A stretch of 64,000 nucleotides of DNA, taken from positions 62,001 through 126,000 of the forward strand of contig CACJLQ010000001.1 in NCBI GenBank assembly GCA_902594275.1, read 5' to 3'. This document shows positions 1 through 9,206 of this stretch, one piece after another; position 1 is the stretch's first letter, and each line of letters opens with the position of its first letter. The position numbers and the translations under genes were made by a program. A model generated the notes under the pieces. That model ran no database searches and was not told where the DNA came from. It saw only the letters and a list, made by a program, of their open reading frames with translations. This stretch comes from an uncultured Litorivicinus sp. (lineage in GTDB: Bacteria > Pseudomonadota > Gammaproteobacteria > Pseudomonadales > Litorivicinaceae).

Positions 1-2
1 AC

Positions 3-236
3 GGATTTTCACGGACGCGGGGGAAACGCTTTTCTGTGAGCGCAGTATATTCCGATGAACAAACACGATACTTGCAGGCAGATGGTTCAGTCGGACAACA
101 AAAGCCTGTATCCGGAGCAAACCGACTCGATTGTACTGGCTCCTTGGGTGCAGCCACACACGTCACGGCGGTATTTGCATTTCATGCAACTGCTAAAGCG
201 ATCGATATCCTGCTTAATTCACAACCTCGAGCGTGA
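3..236 (+). CDS. possible 3' end of a gene entering from the left edge
   Basis: One plus-strand frame is open from the first bases of the window to a stop at 234-236, so it could be the end of a gene that starts outside. The roughly 77 visible residues include a GQQKPVSGANRL stretch and no membrane segment. I do not recognise the family. It would overlap the end of the convergent DUF4198 gene by 23 bp, which fits the close packing elsewhere in the window. Chance is a fair alternative. The first 213 bases show nothing else that I can support. Confidence 0.25.
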   Translation, partial: GFSRTRGKRFSVSAVYSDEQTRYLQADGSVGQQKPVSGANRLDCTGSLGAATHVTAVFAFHATAKAIDILLNSQPRA

Positions 237-1005
237 TTGTTGGCCAATGGCTGATCCAATCGTAGTCGGGGTCATTGTCAGGCCGAATAACGACTCCGCT
301 GATGAGATACCGGTCGGGACTTGGTAACTCGAGCTCCACTTCGCCATTCGCGTCTGTGTAAGCTTCCGAAACGACAGCTCGATCGCTGTGTCGAAATGCC
401 TTGATCAATACGCCCTCGAGCGGAGTGTTTCCGTCGTATAGCGTAAATGCATAGTTTCCGGGGATGAGCTGTGTCCATTGCCCTTCCAAAACCAGCTCGA
501 ATGGCATTTCTCCGGAGAGCGAATCGTTCACTTTTGCTTGTCCAGTTTTGATAAAACTTTTTGCGACTCGAACATAGCGTTCTGTGACTGGAACGATTTG
601 CGGAATTGCTGGGTGTTGATCGAGTTGACGTTGGAGACCATCGAGTGAGATGTAGTTTGCCCAACGCTCGTCATCGTCACCAAATCGTATTGAAAATGGG
701 GTGGTTTGATGGATGATACGATTGAGACCATGGCCGACCGTTACGGTTGCTGCGGGTCGAGAATCCCCTAATAAACCTTCTATCTCATGTTTGGTTTGAC
801 CAATGACAACAAATGTTGCTGTATCGACAGGTAAGTAGGGCTGTGCGCTACCGCGGAAAGTTTCTCCGACTTTAAGAGTGAGCTCAATCGTGCTGTTTAC
901 CGTCGTGTAGTGTTTTGATGGCTCGATCCAAAATTCATGGCCTTGAATTTGCGTGCTCCATATCAGAAGGCCAACTGAGAATGTTAGGCTACGAGCTATT
1001 GTCAT
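214..1005 (-). CDS. DUF4198 periplasmic protein
   Basis: A 263-residue protein with an N-terminal signal peptide (about residues 1-22) followed at once by HEFWIEP, the hallmark start of the mature DUF4198 family. These are periplasmic proteins often encoded beside nickel or cobalt uptake genes. The C-terminal part (YTDANGEVELELP) looks like the beta-rich domain common in this family. The frame is open much further upstream, but I chose the ATG at 1005 because AGGAG lies 5 bases before it and the signal peptide begins there. It is divergent from the HupE-like gene, with only 29 bp between the two starts. The metal role is family inference. Confidence 0.8.
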   Translation of the reverse strand: MTIARSLTFSVGLLIWSTQIQGHEFWIEPSKHYTTVNSTIELTLKVGETFRGSAQPYLPVDTATFVVIGQTKHEIEGLLGDSRPAATVTVGHGLNRIIHQTTPFSIRFGDDDERWANYISLDGLQRQLDQHPAIPQIVPVTERYVRVAKSFIKTGQAKVNDSLSGEMPFELVLEGQWTQLIPGNYAFTLYDGNTPLEGVLIKAFRHSDRAVVSEAYTDANGEVELELPSPDRYLISGVVIRPDNDPDYDWISHWPTITLEVVN

Positions 1006-1034
1006 ATTGACTCCTAAAATTTGAGAATAAATCG

Positions 1035-2147
1035 ATGAAAACTTTGGCGTTGGGCTTACTGTTAGCGATTTTGAGTTGGGTCGCAAGTGCGCACGAGATG
1101 CGACCCTCAATTGCCTCGCTTTCAGTTGATTCCCAAGGCGTCCTTCAGCTTGAGCTCGTGACCAACATGGAGGCTTGGCTCGCCAATGTTGATCCATCGC
1201 TGTCAGATACGAACGATTCTCCAAATGCGGCAATTTACGATCGGTTTCGGGCCCTCGATGCAACCGAGTTGGAGGTTGCTATTCGAGGCAGAGGGAGGGA
1301 TTTCGGCCGAGTCATTGAGATCATCGTAGGTGATCTCCCGATTACAATGACACTGACATCGTTGCAGGTACTCCCGGTCGATGATGATGAGCTTCCGCGC
1401 GATACCCAACTGAATTTCGTTGGAGGATTACCTGATGGTGCAGAAAGCGTGAAATATCGTGTAAATGACACCATGCCTAACACTGCAGTCCGTTTATTTC
1501 TCGATCATGCTGAACCTCGGGTGCAATTCGTCAAAAGCGGTCAGGAGTCGGATGAACTATCTCTTGACCGGGCAGTTGAGCGGTCTGTCAGCGATCTTGT
1601 CGTTGACTACATAGAGTTGGGATTCACGCACATTATTCCCCGCGGGTTGGATCATATTATCTTTATCTTGGGTCTCACGTTGATCTCGAAGCGTTTGATT
1701 GACCTTGTGATTCAGGTCACCGCGTTTACGGTCGCGCATTCAGCAACACTTGCGCTTGGTCTGTATGGTGTTCTTGAACTTCCCGCATCGATTGTCGAGC
1801 CCTTGATCGCTGCATCGATTATCTATATCGCTGTTGAAAATATATGGAATTACAAAGTGAATCGATCTCGAGCTTTGGTGGTGTTTGCCTTTGGTTTGCT
1901 GCATGGATTGGGATTTGCGGGGGTGCTGACCGAACTCGGGCTGCCGGAGCGCGATTTTGTCGTTGGTCTTTTGTCATTCAATGTCGGCGTTGAGCTCGGG
2001 CAATTGGTAATTCTCCTGGGAGCTTATCTGTCAATCGGTATCTGGATTGTGCACCATTCATGGTATCGAGCGAGGTTCGCTATCCCCATGTCTTTGTTGA
2101 TTGGCCTTGTTGGCTGTTATTGGTTTGTCGAAAGAGTGATGAGCTAA
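1035..2147 (+). CDS. HupE/UreJ-type membrane protein
   Basis: A 370-residue protein: signal peptide to about residue 19 (ending SAHEMRP), an extracytoplasmic domain to about 190, then six or so membrane helices. The membrane half carries the His-rich signatures of the HupE_UreJ_2 family: GFTHIIPRGLDHIIFILG, FTVAHSATLALG and GLLHGLGFAGVL. Relatives are thought to move or handle nickel or cobalt, but many members are uncharacterised. The stop codon overlaps the start of the following CDF transporter (TAATG), so the two are translationally linked. The divergent DUF4198 gene supports a shared metal-related role. Confidence 0.8.
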   Translation: MKTLALGLLLAILSWVASAHEMRPSIASLSVDSQGVLQLELVTNMEAWLANVDPSLSDTNDSPNAAIYDRFRALDATELEVAIRGRGRDFGRVIEIIVGDLPITMTLTSLQVLPVDDDELPRDTQLNFVGGLPDGAESVKYRVNDTMPNTAVRLFLDHAEPRVQFVKSGQESDELSLDRAVERSVSDLVVDYIELGFTHIIPRGLDHIIFILGLTLISKRLIDLVIQVTAFTVAHSATLALGLYGVLELPASIVEPLIAASIIYIAVENIWNYKVNRSRALVVFAFGLLHGLGFAGVLTELGLPERDFVVGLLSFNVGVELGQLVILLGAYLSIGIWIVHHSWYRARFAIPMSLLIGLVGCYWFVERVMS

Positions 2148-3265
2148 TGGCGACTAACGCACGAACAAACGCACAAGTGATGACGCGCGTCACCTGTATC
2201 GGGGCGATACTCGACGGATTATTGGGAGTGTTCAAGATAGCAATCGGTTGGGTGAGTCAAAGTCATGCGCTCATCGCAGATGGCGTGCATTCACTATCGG
2301 ATCTGGGTACTGATGCTTTGGTTATCCTGGCTGCAAGATGGAGTAATCAAGAGCCTGATGCGAATCATCCATATGGTCACGATCGAATCGAAACGATAGC
2401 GACTCTTGTCTTAGGGAGCATTTTACTGGCTGTTGCTGGCGGTATTTTTTACGACAGTTTGCAGCGTGTTGTTGACCCAAGCATTACGGTTGATCTCGGT
2501 GTGGCCGCATTTGCGATCACGATTACATCAATCGTGTCTAAAGAGGGGATTTATCGCTACACCGTGCACTATGCGAAGAAGTTAAATTCGAAGCTGTTGA
2601 TGGCCAATGCATGGCATTCCAGAACGGACGCTCTGTCATCGATTGCTGTTCTGGTCGGGTTAGTGGGGGTTTCCTTTGATGCGTTGTGGCTTGACGCCGT
2701 GGCTGCGCTGGTGGTCGCGTTACTGATTGCCAAAATCGCATTGGGCCTGCTGTGGGATTCAATGCAGGAGTTAATCGATACGGCTTTGCCGGAGGAACAG
2801 ATGATGGCGATTCGAGCAATTGCCATGAATGTGCCTGGACTTCGAGATGTTCATCAGATACGAACTCGAACGATGGCCGGAAAGATCCTAGTTGACCTTC
2901 ATCTTCAGGTGGATCCTCGAGTGTCGGTGTCCGAGGGGCATGAGATTGGCTGTTGGGTGGCATCGAGCATTCGGAATAAGTTTCCCGATGTGTCGGATAT
3001 CACTTTCCACATTGATCCTGAGGACGATGCCAGCATCGATCGGCAGGCACCGACTACGTTGAGACCCTTGAGAGCTGAAGTTAAGCATGCACTGGAGCTA
3101 GACTGGGGCGGCTTATGCGATATTCAGGACCTTCGTCTGCACTATCTGCGAGGTAAGATCGATGTCGAGGTGTTGACGTCGACCCGCGTGACATCTGCCG
3201 AGCTGAAATCGGCGTCCCAAAGACCGTGGCTGGGGCAAATTTCAATATTCCAACCAAAGTCGTAA
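2147..3265 (+). CDS. CDF-family cation efflux transporter (FieF-like)
   Basis: A 372-residue cation diffusion facilitator, predicted to export divalent metal ions from the cytoplasm by proton exchange. The metal-site motifs are visible in helix 2 (LIADGVHSLSDL) and helix 5 (NAWHSRTDAL), and a cytoplasmic C-terminal domain with DVHQIRTRTMAGK and HIDPED follows. It is about 70 residues longer than E. coli FieF because of a C-terminal extension (from about residue 300) that I do not recognise. I chose the ATG at 2147, which overlaps the stop of the HupE-like gene, over an upstream in-frame start that lies inside that gene. The metal cannot be told from sequence. Confidence 0.88.
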   Translation: MATNARTNAQVMTRVTCIGAILDGLLGVFKIAIGWVSQSHALIADGVHSLSDLGTDALVILAARWSNQEPDANHPYGHDRIETIATLVLGSILLAVAGGIFYDSLQRVVDPSITVDLGVAAFAITITSIVSKEGIYRYTVHYAKKLNSKLLMANAWHSRTDALSSIAVLVGLVGVSFDALWLDAVAALVVALLIAKIALGLLWDSMQELIDTALPEEQMMAIRAIAMNVPGLRDVHQIRTRTMAGKILVDLHLQVDPRVSVSEGHEIGCWVASSIRNKFPDVSDITFHIDPEDDASIDRQAPTTLRPLRAEVKHALELDWGGLCDIQDLRLHYLRGKIDVEVLTSTRVTSAELKSASQRPWLGQISIFQPKS

Positions 3266-3299
3266 TACGAAAAATTGCATAACCTTATTATAAAAAGTA

Positions 3300-3530
3300 A
3301 TGATGATAGAGATTATTGATATTAAGAGTAGTTTGCGAGTGAAAATCTGGGTACAAGCGATTTGGAGTGTGATGGCCTCGTTCATCGGGGTTCAGTCTAA
3401 CACCAATCGCGAGCGTGATTTTGAGCACGGTCGGTTTTCAGTCTTTGTCGTGGCCGGTCTTCTGATGACGTTAATCTTTTTATTAAGCGTTTATGGGCTT
3501 GTCCAACTGGTCATGATGTATGTACAATAA
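3300..3530 (+). CDS. DUF2970 small membrane protein
   Basis: A 76-residue protein with one membrane helix near the C-terminus (FSVFVVAGLLMTLIFLLSVYG). The core MASFIGVQSNTNRERDFEHG matches the DUF2970 pattern (ASFFGVQS..NRERDF.HG). Such genes often sit just upstream of cytochrome oxidase genes in gammaproteobacteria, as here. No function is known. There is no strong ribosome binding site before the tandem ATG ATG at 3300-3305, so the exact start is uncertain. Confidence 0.8.
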   Translation: MMIEIIDIKSSLRVKIWVQAIWSVMASFIGVQSNTNRERDFEHGRFSVFVVAGLLMTLIFLLSVYGLVQLVMMYVQ

Positions 3531-3666
3531 AACTGCCTAAAAACGGCTCGGGATCTGGATGAATTCTGACCTCGAAGCGCGCTGGAGTGTGCGCCAATAA
3601 TCATAAACTCAAAAAATTATTGAAGTTTCGTTAACCCCCGTATTCACAAACATAGGAGGTGTGCGA

Positions 3667-4761
3667 ATGAGCAAAGCATTTACTTTGGCTCTATCGCTGT
3701 TGTCAACGCCGGCATTGGCAGATTGGCAGTTAAACATGAATGAAGGAGTGACCGCGCTGTCACGTGAGATATTCGATCTGCACATGCTGATCTTTTGGAT
3801 CTGCGTGGTGATCGGCGTCGCTGTCTTCGGCGTCATGTTCTACTCGATTTTCAAATTTCGAAAATCTAAGGGTGCTGTCGCTGAACATTGGCATGAGAAC
3901 ACCACCGTTGAAGTGTTTTGGACCGTCGTTCCGTCAATCATTTTGATCGCGATGGCCGTGCCAGCGACCGCTACCTTGATGGATATGTACGACACGTCAG
4001 AAGCGGATGTTGATATCCAGATCACCGGTTATCAGTGGAAGTGGAGGTATCAGTATCTGGACGAGGATATCGACTTCTTTTCGAATTTATCGACTCCGCG
4101 GGAAGAGATCGTTAACGAGTCCACAAAGAATCCGAACTACCTGCTTGAAGTGGACAACGCATTGGTGATTCCTGCTAACAAGAAGGTCAGGTTTCTGGTC
4201 ACAGCGAACGATGTGATCCACTCGTGGTGGGTGCCGCACTTCGCTGTCAAGAAAGATGCGATTCCAGGATTTATCAACGAAGCGTGGGTCAAGGTCGAAG
4301 AGCCAGGCGTGTATCGTGGACAGTGTACGGAGCTGTGTGGTAAGGATCACGGCTTCATGCCGGTGGTCGTCGAAGTGAAGTCGGAAGCCGACTACGAGCA
4401 ATGGGTTGCTGATCAAAAGGCGATGAAATTGGCGATGGCCGACGAAGCTTCAAAAGACCTCTCAATGGATGAGTTGATTGCAAAAGGAGAGGGTGTTTAC
4501 CAGGCTGCATGTTCAGGCTGTCACCAGCCAAACGGACAAGGGATCCCAGGGGCGTTCCCTGCGATCACAGGAAGTGCGATAGCCACGGGCGCGATTGATG
4601 CGCACATTGACATCATCGTGAATGGTAAAACAGGCACCGCGATGCAGGCTTTCAAAGAGCAATTGTCGGCAGTCGATATCGCTGCTGTTGTAACTTATCA
4701 ACGGAACGCGTTGGGCAATACCGTGGGCGATATGGTCCAGCCAAGCGCCATCCAAAAATAA
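3667..4761 (+). CDS. coxB: cytochrome c oxidase subunit II with fused cytochrome c
   Basis: A 364-residue subunit II: signal peptide to about residue 18 (STPALADW), two membrane helices (about 37-60 and 78-100), then the cupredoxin domain holding the CuA centre (YRGQCTELCGKDHGFMPV, with both Cys, the Glu, His and Met ligands). A C-terminal extension carries a haem c motif, CSGCH, and a likely Met ligand in GTAMQAF, so this is a caa3-type subunit. A perfect AGGAGG sits 6 bases before the ATG at 3667, so I rejected the in-frame GTG at 3661. It leads the oxidase operon, 12 bp ahead of coxA. Confidence 0.95.
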   Translation: MSKAFTLALSLLSTPALADWQLNMNEGVTALSREIFDLHMLIFWICVVIGVAVFGVMFYSIFKFRKSKGAVAEHWHENTTVEVFWTVVPSIILIAMAVPATATLMDMYDTSEADVDIQITGYQWKWRYQYLDEDIDFFSNLSTPREEIVNESTKNPNYLLEVDNALVIPANKKVRFLVTANDVIHSWWVPHFAVKKDAIPGFINEAWVKVEEPGVYRGQCTELCGKDHGFMPVVVEVKSEADYEQWVADQKAMKLAMADEASKDLSMDELIAKGEGVYQAACSGCHQPNGQGIPGAFPAITGSAIATGAIDAHIDIIVNGKTGTAMQAFKEQLSAVDIAAVVTYQRNALGNTVGDMVQPSAIQK

Positions 4762-4773
4762 GAGGAAATCATT

Positions 4774-6372
4774 ATGGCTACAGTTGATGTCGATCTACCG
4801 CACGTAAAAGACGAAGATCCTCACCACCACGGTCCTGCGAAAGGTCTTGGGCGCTGGTTGTATACAACGAACCACAAAGATATTGGTTCGATGTATCTGA
4901 TCTTTAGTTTGACCATGTTCATGATTGGCGGAATCATGGCGCTGATTATTCGCGCCGAATTATTCCAGCCAGGTTTGCAACTTGTTGAACCGAACTTCTT
5001 TAACCAAATGACTACGATGCATGGCCTGATCATGGTCTTTGGGGCTGTGATGCCTGCGTTTGTCGGCCTCGCGAACTGGATGATTCCAATGCAAATTGGT
5101 GCTCCAGATATGGCTTTGCCTCGAATGAATAACTGGAGTTTCTGGATTCTGCCTTTTGCGTTCCTGATCCTCTTGTCTTCGTTATTCATGCCAGGCGGCG
5201 CGCCAAACTTTGGCTGGACGTTCTACGCTCCACTGTCGACGACCTACGCACCGGAATCGGTAACATTCTTCATTTTCGGCGTCCATATTATGGGTGCATC
5301 GTCAATTATGGGCGCGATTAACATCATCGCGACTATCTTGAACATGCGTGCGCCTGGAATGACGTTAATGAAAATGCCACTGTTTGTGTGGACATGGTTG
5401 ATTACCGCATTCCTTCTAATCGCTGTGATGCCAGTTCTCGCCGGTGTGGTCACAATGATGTTGATGGATATCCACTTTGGAACATCGTTCTTTAACGCGG
5501 CCGGCGGCGGCGACCCAGTCCTGTTCCAGCACGTATTCTGGTTCTTCGGACACCCAGAAGTTTACATCATGATTTTGCCTGCATTCGGCATTATCAGTGA
5601 GATCATTCCAACGTTCGCCAGAAAGCGTCTGTTTGGCTACTCGTCGATGGTGTACGCAGTTGCCTCAATTGCGTTGCTTTCGTTTGTGGTTTGGGCGCAC
5701 CACATGTTTACCGTCGGGATGCCATTGGTCGGTGAAGTGTTCTTCATGTTTGCGACAATGTTGATCGCGGTCCCAACGGGTGTCAAAGTATTCAACTGGG
5801 TTGCGACGATGTTCCGTGGATCGATGACGTTTGAGACGCCAATGCTATTTGCGATCGCGTTTGTGGTTCTGTTCACCATCGGTGGCTTCTCAGGACTGAT
5901 GCTCGCAATCGCGCCGGCTGACTTCCAGTACCATGATACGTACTTCGTTGTTGCTCACTTCCACTATGTACTGGTGCCTGGAGCGATCTTCTCAATCATG
6001 GCTGCAACCTATTATTGGTTGCCGAAGTGGACAGGACATCAATTGAACGAAACCATGGGTAAACTCCATTTCTGGTTGTCGTTTGTTGGTGTGAATGTCA
6101 CGTTCTTCCCAATGCATTTTGTGGGTTTGGCGGGTATGCCGCGTCGGATTCCTGACTACGCGTTACAGTTTGCTGACTTCAACAGCATGGCATCCGTCGG
6201 GGCGTTTATTTTCGGATTCTCACAGCTCGTATTTATTTACAACGTGATCCAAAACGTCCGCGCCGGAGAGAAAGCAACAGCGCAGGTTTGGGAAGGTGCA
6301 CAGGGTCTTGAGTGGACGATACCGTCACCGGCGCCTTACCACACGTTCTCAACACCACCAAAGGTCGACTAA
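4774..6372 (+). CDS. coxA: cytochrome c oxidase subunit I
   Basis: A 532-residue, twelve-helix haem-copper oxidase subunit I that reduces oxygen to water at the haem a3-CuB centre and pumps protons. The cross-linked His-Tyr motif is present (FGHPEVYIMI), as are the two following CuB histidines (WAHHMF) and the haem ligands in HDTYFVVAHFHYVL. The TMHGLIMVFGAVMPAFVG stretch holds the N-terminal haem a ligand. Length and motifs are normal for the A-type family. A purine-rich AAGAGGAAATC precedes the ATG. Confidence 0.97.
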   Translation: MATVDVDLPHVKDEDPHHHGPAKGLGRWLYTTNHKDIGSMYLIFSLTMFMIGGIMALIIRAELFQPGLQLVEPNFFNQMTTMHGLIMVFGAVMPAFVGLANWMIPMQIGAPDMALPRMNNWSFWILPFAFLILLSSLFMPGGAPNFGWTFYAPLSTTYAPESVTFFIFGVHIMGASSIMGAINIIATILNMRAPGMTLMKMPLFVWTWLITAFLLIAVMPVLAGVVTMMLMDIHFGTSFFNAAGGGDPVLFQHVFWFFGHPEVYIMILPAFGIISEIIPTFARKRLFGYSSMVYAVASIALLSFVVWAHHMFTVGMPLVGEVFFMFATMLIAVPTGVKVFNWVATMFRGSMTFETPMLFAIAFVVLFTIGGFSGLMLAIAPADFQYHDTYFVVAHFHYVLVPGAIFSIMAATYYWLPKWTGHQLNETMGKLHFWLSFVGVNVTFFPMHFVGLAGMPRRIPDYALQFADFNSMASVGAFIFGFSQLVFIYNVIQNVRAGEKATAQVWEGAQGLEWTIPSPAPYHTFSTPPKVD

Positions 6373-6376
6373 ACCG

Positions 6377-6958
6377 ATGGCTGAGCAGAACGAAACAAAA
6401 ACCAATCGACTTGTGGTGCGGCTGGCGACAGCCGCCATCGCAATGTTTGGTTTCGGCTTCGCATTGGTCCCGTTGTACGATGTTTTTTGTGATATCACTG
6501 GACTCAACGGTAAAAACTTTGGCCAAGGTCCTGCGGAAGTCACGTCGGTGGATCGGTCGAGGACTGTGAAGGTCCAGTTTGTTACCGTTAATCCGGCCGA
6601 CATGCCTTGGGATTTCAGGCCAACTGTTCGCTCAATGCGGGTCCACCCTGGCGAAGATAAAAACACGACGTTTTACGCGAAGAATTCGACTACGGAATGG
6701 ATGGTTGCGCAGGCTGTTCCATCTGTAACACCATCGGAAGCTGCGCCCTTTCTTCACAAGGTGAATTGTTTCTGTTTTGATCGGCAACCGCTGGACGCGG
6801 GCACCGATACTGAGATGCCTCTGTTGTTCGTGGTCGACCCAGAGCTACCAGAGCACATTTCAACAATCACGTTATCTTACGCACTGTATGATCTGACTGA
6901 TGATCAGAAGGTGACGCAGTTAACACTCGATAATGACAAAGGACGGACATCTTTATGA
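6377..6958 (+). CDS. ctaG: cytochrome c oxidase assembly protein CtaG/Cox11
   Basis: A 193-residue membrane-anchored copper chaperone that delivers copper to the CuB site of subunit I. One N-terminal helix (about residues 17-36) is followed by a periplasmic immunoglobulin-like domain with the copper-binding CFCF motif (HKVNCFCFDRQPL). I placed the start at the ATG at 6377, four bases after the coxA stop, because the protein then begins just before its single helix as in Cox11 relatives; longer reading lies in coxA. It overlaps ctaE by 4 bp (ATGA). Confidence 0.94.
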   Translation: MAEQNETKTNRLVVRLATAAIAMFGFGFALVPLYDVFCDITGLNGKNFGQGPAEVTSVDRSRTVKVQFVTVNPADMPWDFRPTVRSMRVHPGEDKNTTFYAKNSTTEWMVAQAVPSVTPSEAAPFLHKVNCFCFDRQPLDAGTDTEMPLLFVVDPELPEHISTITLSYALYDLTDDQKVTQLTLDNDKGRTSL

Positions 6959-7836
6959 GTGGTTCAACATATTACGTTCCAGAACAGAGTAAGTGGCCAA
7001 TTCTGGCCTCGGTTTCGCTTGGGCTTCTCGCCTATGGTGCGGCAATGACGATTACAGCGATGACCGCTGATCGTGACTCTTTTGGCCCTTGGGTTCTCGG
7101 TGTTGGATTCCTCGTGCTTTTCTACGTGATTTTCGGTTGGTTTAAGGACCAGATTCGCGAGGAAGCTGAGGGGCTTCACAGCGACCAGCTCGATAGATCC
7201 TATCGCCAGGGCATGTTGTGGTTCATTTTTTCCGAGGTGATGTTCTTCTGCGCATTCTTCGGGGCGCTCCTCTACGTTCGTGTGTTCTCGGTGCCTTGGA
7301 TTGGTGGTGAGGGCGATAAGGGCGTGACGAATATGTTGTGGGAGGGCTTCAATGCCACTTGGCCTTTGTTACAAACGCCTGACATGAAGCAGTTTCCGGG
7401 TGCATCAGCGGTAATCGATCCATGGCATCTGCCTTTGGTTAATACGGCATTGCTGATTACGTCGAGTGTTACGGTGACTTTTGCGCATCACGCGTTGAAG
7501 GAAAATAAGCGCGGAGCTTTGGAGGCTTGGTTAGCTGCAACAATCTTGCTGGCTGTTGTCTTTTTATACTTCCAGGCGGTGGAGTATCACGAAGCATATA
7601 CCGAACTGGGGCTGACTCTCAATTCAGGTATCTATGGTGCGACGTTCTTCATGTTGACTGGTTTCCATGGCTTCCACGTGATGCTGGGTACAACCATGCT
7701 GTTTGTCATGCTCCTGCGCTGTTTTGATGGGGCTTTTTCACCAGAAAAGCATTTCGCGTTCGAGGCAGTCGCTTGGTATTGGCACTTCGTCGATGTGGTT
7801 TGGGTTGGATTGTTTATTTTTGTCTATATCCTCTAG
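6955..7836 (+). CDS. ctaE: cytochrome c oxidase subunit III
   Basis: A 293-residue, seven-helix subunit III that stabilises the oxidase core. Family signatures are clear: MLWFIFSEVMFFCAFFGALL, NTALLITSSVTVTFAHHAL, FFMLTGFHGFHVMLGT and the C-terminal AWYWHFVDVVWVGLFIFVYIL. The ATG overlaps the ctaG stop (ATGA). The stop TAG shares the palindrome CTAG with the stop of the convergent DUF2909 gene, so both genes end within the same four bases. Confidence 0.96.
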   Translation: MSGSTYYVPEQSKWPILASVSLGLLAYGAAMTITAMTADRDSFGPWVLGVGFLVLFYVIFGWFKDQIREEAEGLHSDQLDRSYRQGMLWFIFSEVMFFCAFFGALLYVRVFSVPWIGGEGDKGVTNMLWEGFNATWPLLQTPDMKQFPGASAVIDPWHLPLVNTALLITSSVTVTFAHHALKENKRGALEAWLAATILLAVVFLYFQAVEYHEAYTELGLTLNSGIYGATFFMLTGFHGFHVMLGTTMLFVMLLRCFDGAFSPEKHFAFEAVAWYWHFVDVVWVGLFIFVYIL

Positions 7837-8039
7837 GCGCCGATTCCGTGGGGCTCGAGTAAGCCGGTGGCAATCCCGATTGCCACTAGCGCGATGAGCC
7901 CAGCAGCTAGCCCAACGCGCCACGCCAGCGCATTCACGACACGCTTCTTGTCGGACGGGTCCTTCATCAGGAAGTAAAGGCCCGAAAATAAAACGCCAAC
8001 GACGGCCAAAAACAAAATCACGATTAAAATTTTGAACAT
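7833..8039 (-). CDS. DUF2909 twin-transmembrane protein
   Basis: A 68-residue protein of two membrane helices (about 2-24 and 40-62) joined by a polar loop, FLMKDPSDKKRVVNALAWR. This matches the DUF2909 'twin transmembrane' family, which in pseudomonads lies in opposite orientation between subunit III and SURF1 of the same oxidase cluster. That conserved position suggests a role in oxidase biogenesis, but none is proven. The start at 8039 fits the family; reading on upstream would add residues that do not look conserved. Confidence 0.8.
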   Translation of the reverse strand: MFKILIVILFLAVVGVLFSGLYFLMKDPSDKKRVVNALAWRVGLAAGLIALVAIGIATGLLEPHGIGA

Positions 8040-8077
8040 AGTATTTCTCACTGACTGGAAGGGTGCAGGAAACCACA

Positions 8078-8764
8078 ATGTGGCTAACAAAGAAATGGTG
8101 GTTTTTAATTGTTGTTATTCCAATCGTCGGTTTGTGTATCAGAGCGGGCTTTTGGCAACTCGACCGTGCGCATCAAAAAGAGGAATTAATCCGGGTTTTA
8201 ACCGTCGGCGAATCGTTGTTAACAAGCGGTTCTGACATGTTGAACCAACAAGTGCAAAGCGGAACACATCAAGTCCAACTGACAGTCTACCGTGATACTG
8301 CCGCGCCGCTGAGCTTTTTAGATAATCGGATCCAAGACCGTGTTGCGGGTTATGAAGTGTTTACAGAGGCAACGAGCTCTGACGGGTCGGTCCGGGTGTT
8401 AGTCAACCTTGGTTGGGTTCCCGGTCCCCAACGACGAGATGAACTACCGACGATCGAAGTTCCAGCCGTCTTTGAGCTGAAAGGATTATGGGTTCCCATC
8501 ACTGACAGCTATTTGATGAGTGAATCCAATACCGAGACCCTCGGTGATGCACAACGCGTGCAGTCACTGACGGATCTGATCAAGACCAATGTCTTATCCG
8601 GTATGGTGTTAGCTGATGGGTTATTACCTCGCAATGCCAACGGTCCGAAGCCGAGACTCGGTCCAGAAACTCATTATGGATATGCGATTCAATGGTTTTT
8701 GTTGGCGTTGGTGCTCTGCGGAATGACGGCCGTGATATTGAAGAAGGGGATAATACGTGGGTAA
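8078..8764 (+). CDS. SURF1-family oxidase assembly protein
   Basis: A 228-residue SURF1/Shy1 protein with helices at both ends (about 8-25 and 203-223) and a periplasmic domain between. Diagnostic motifs are GFWQLDRAHQKEELI near the N-terminus, VLVNLGWVPGPQRRDELP in the middle and THYGYAIQWFLLALVL at the end. SURF1 helps haem a insertion into subunit I. I chose ATG 8078, which has GCAGGA 7 bases upstream, over an in-frame GTG at 8063. It overlaps the next gene by 8 bp. Confidence 0.9.
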   Translation: MWLTKKWWFLIVVIPIVGLCIRAGFWQLDRAHQKEELIRVLTVGESLLTSGSDMLNQQVQSGTHQVQLTVYRDTAAPLSFLDNRIQDRVAGYEVFTEATSSDGSVRVLVNLGWVPGPQRRDELPTIEVPAVFELKGLWVPITDSYLMSESNTETLGDAQRVQSLTDLIKTNVLSGMVLADGLLPRNANGPKPRLGPETHYGYAIQWFLLALVLCGMTAVILKKGIIRG

Positions 8765-9206
8765 TCGCACAACTTTTTGGCTGATTTGGGTAATTGCTTT
8801 GGTCCCCATGATCGCGGCATTTGTTATGTATTTTGGGCAAATTGGCTTACCAGAGGGGCGCACACATCATGGCCAGCTAGTGGCGTCCGGTACGCAGCAT
8901 TCTGATATTGGGTTGCCACCTCCAGGCGAACCTGCGAAGTGGCAGGTCGTTCTGGCCTCTAATGCGTTGTGCGTACCTTGTCAAACGTTTGGGGAGGGTA
9001 TGGAGAATTTCCATACGGCACTTGGTCGAGAGCGCAATCGTGTTGTTGTGTCTGAGGTCCAAACGACGACATTGACGGTCAGCGAGCCGTCGATTTGGGT
9101 GGTCGACCCACTTGGAAATGTCGTTTTAAAGTTTGAACCTGGAATTAACCCAACGTTGATTCTCCAGGATTTGAAAAAGTTATTGAAGGTATCGAAGGTG
9201 GGCTGA
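8757..9206 (+). CDS. SCO/thioredoxin-like membrane protein of the oxidase operon
   Basis: A 149-residue protein with one N-terminal membrane helix (about 7-27) and a periplasmic domain. A CxxC pair sits in LASNALCVPCQTFG, and the end (WVVDPLGNVVLKFEPG..LKDLKKLLK-like) resembles the last strands and helix of SCO-type thioredoxin folds. Members of this poorly named group lie between SURF1 and ctaA in related oxidase operons. A part in copper or thiol handling is plausible but unproven. It starts at GTG 8757 inside the SURF1 gene and ends overlapping the ctaA start (TGATG). Confidence 0.7.
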   Translation: MGNRTTFWLIWVIALVPMIAAFVMYFGQIGLPEGRTHHGQLVASGTQHSDIGLPPPGEPAKWQVVLASNALCVPCQTFGEGMENFHTALGRERNRVVVSEVQTTTLTVSEPSIWVVDPLGNVVLKFEPGINPTLILQDLKKLLKVSKVG

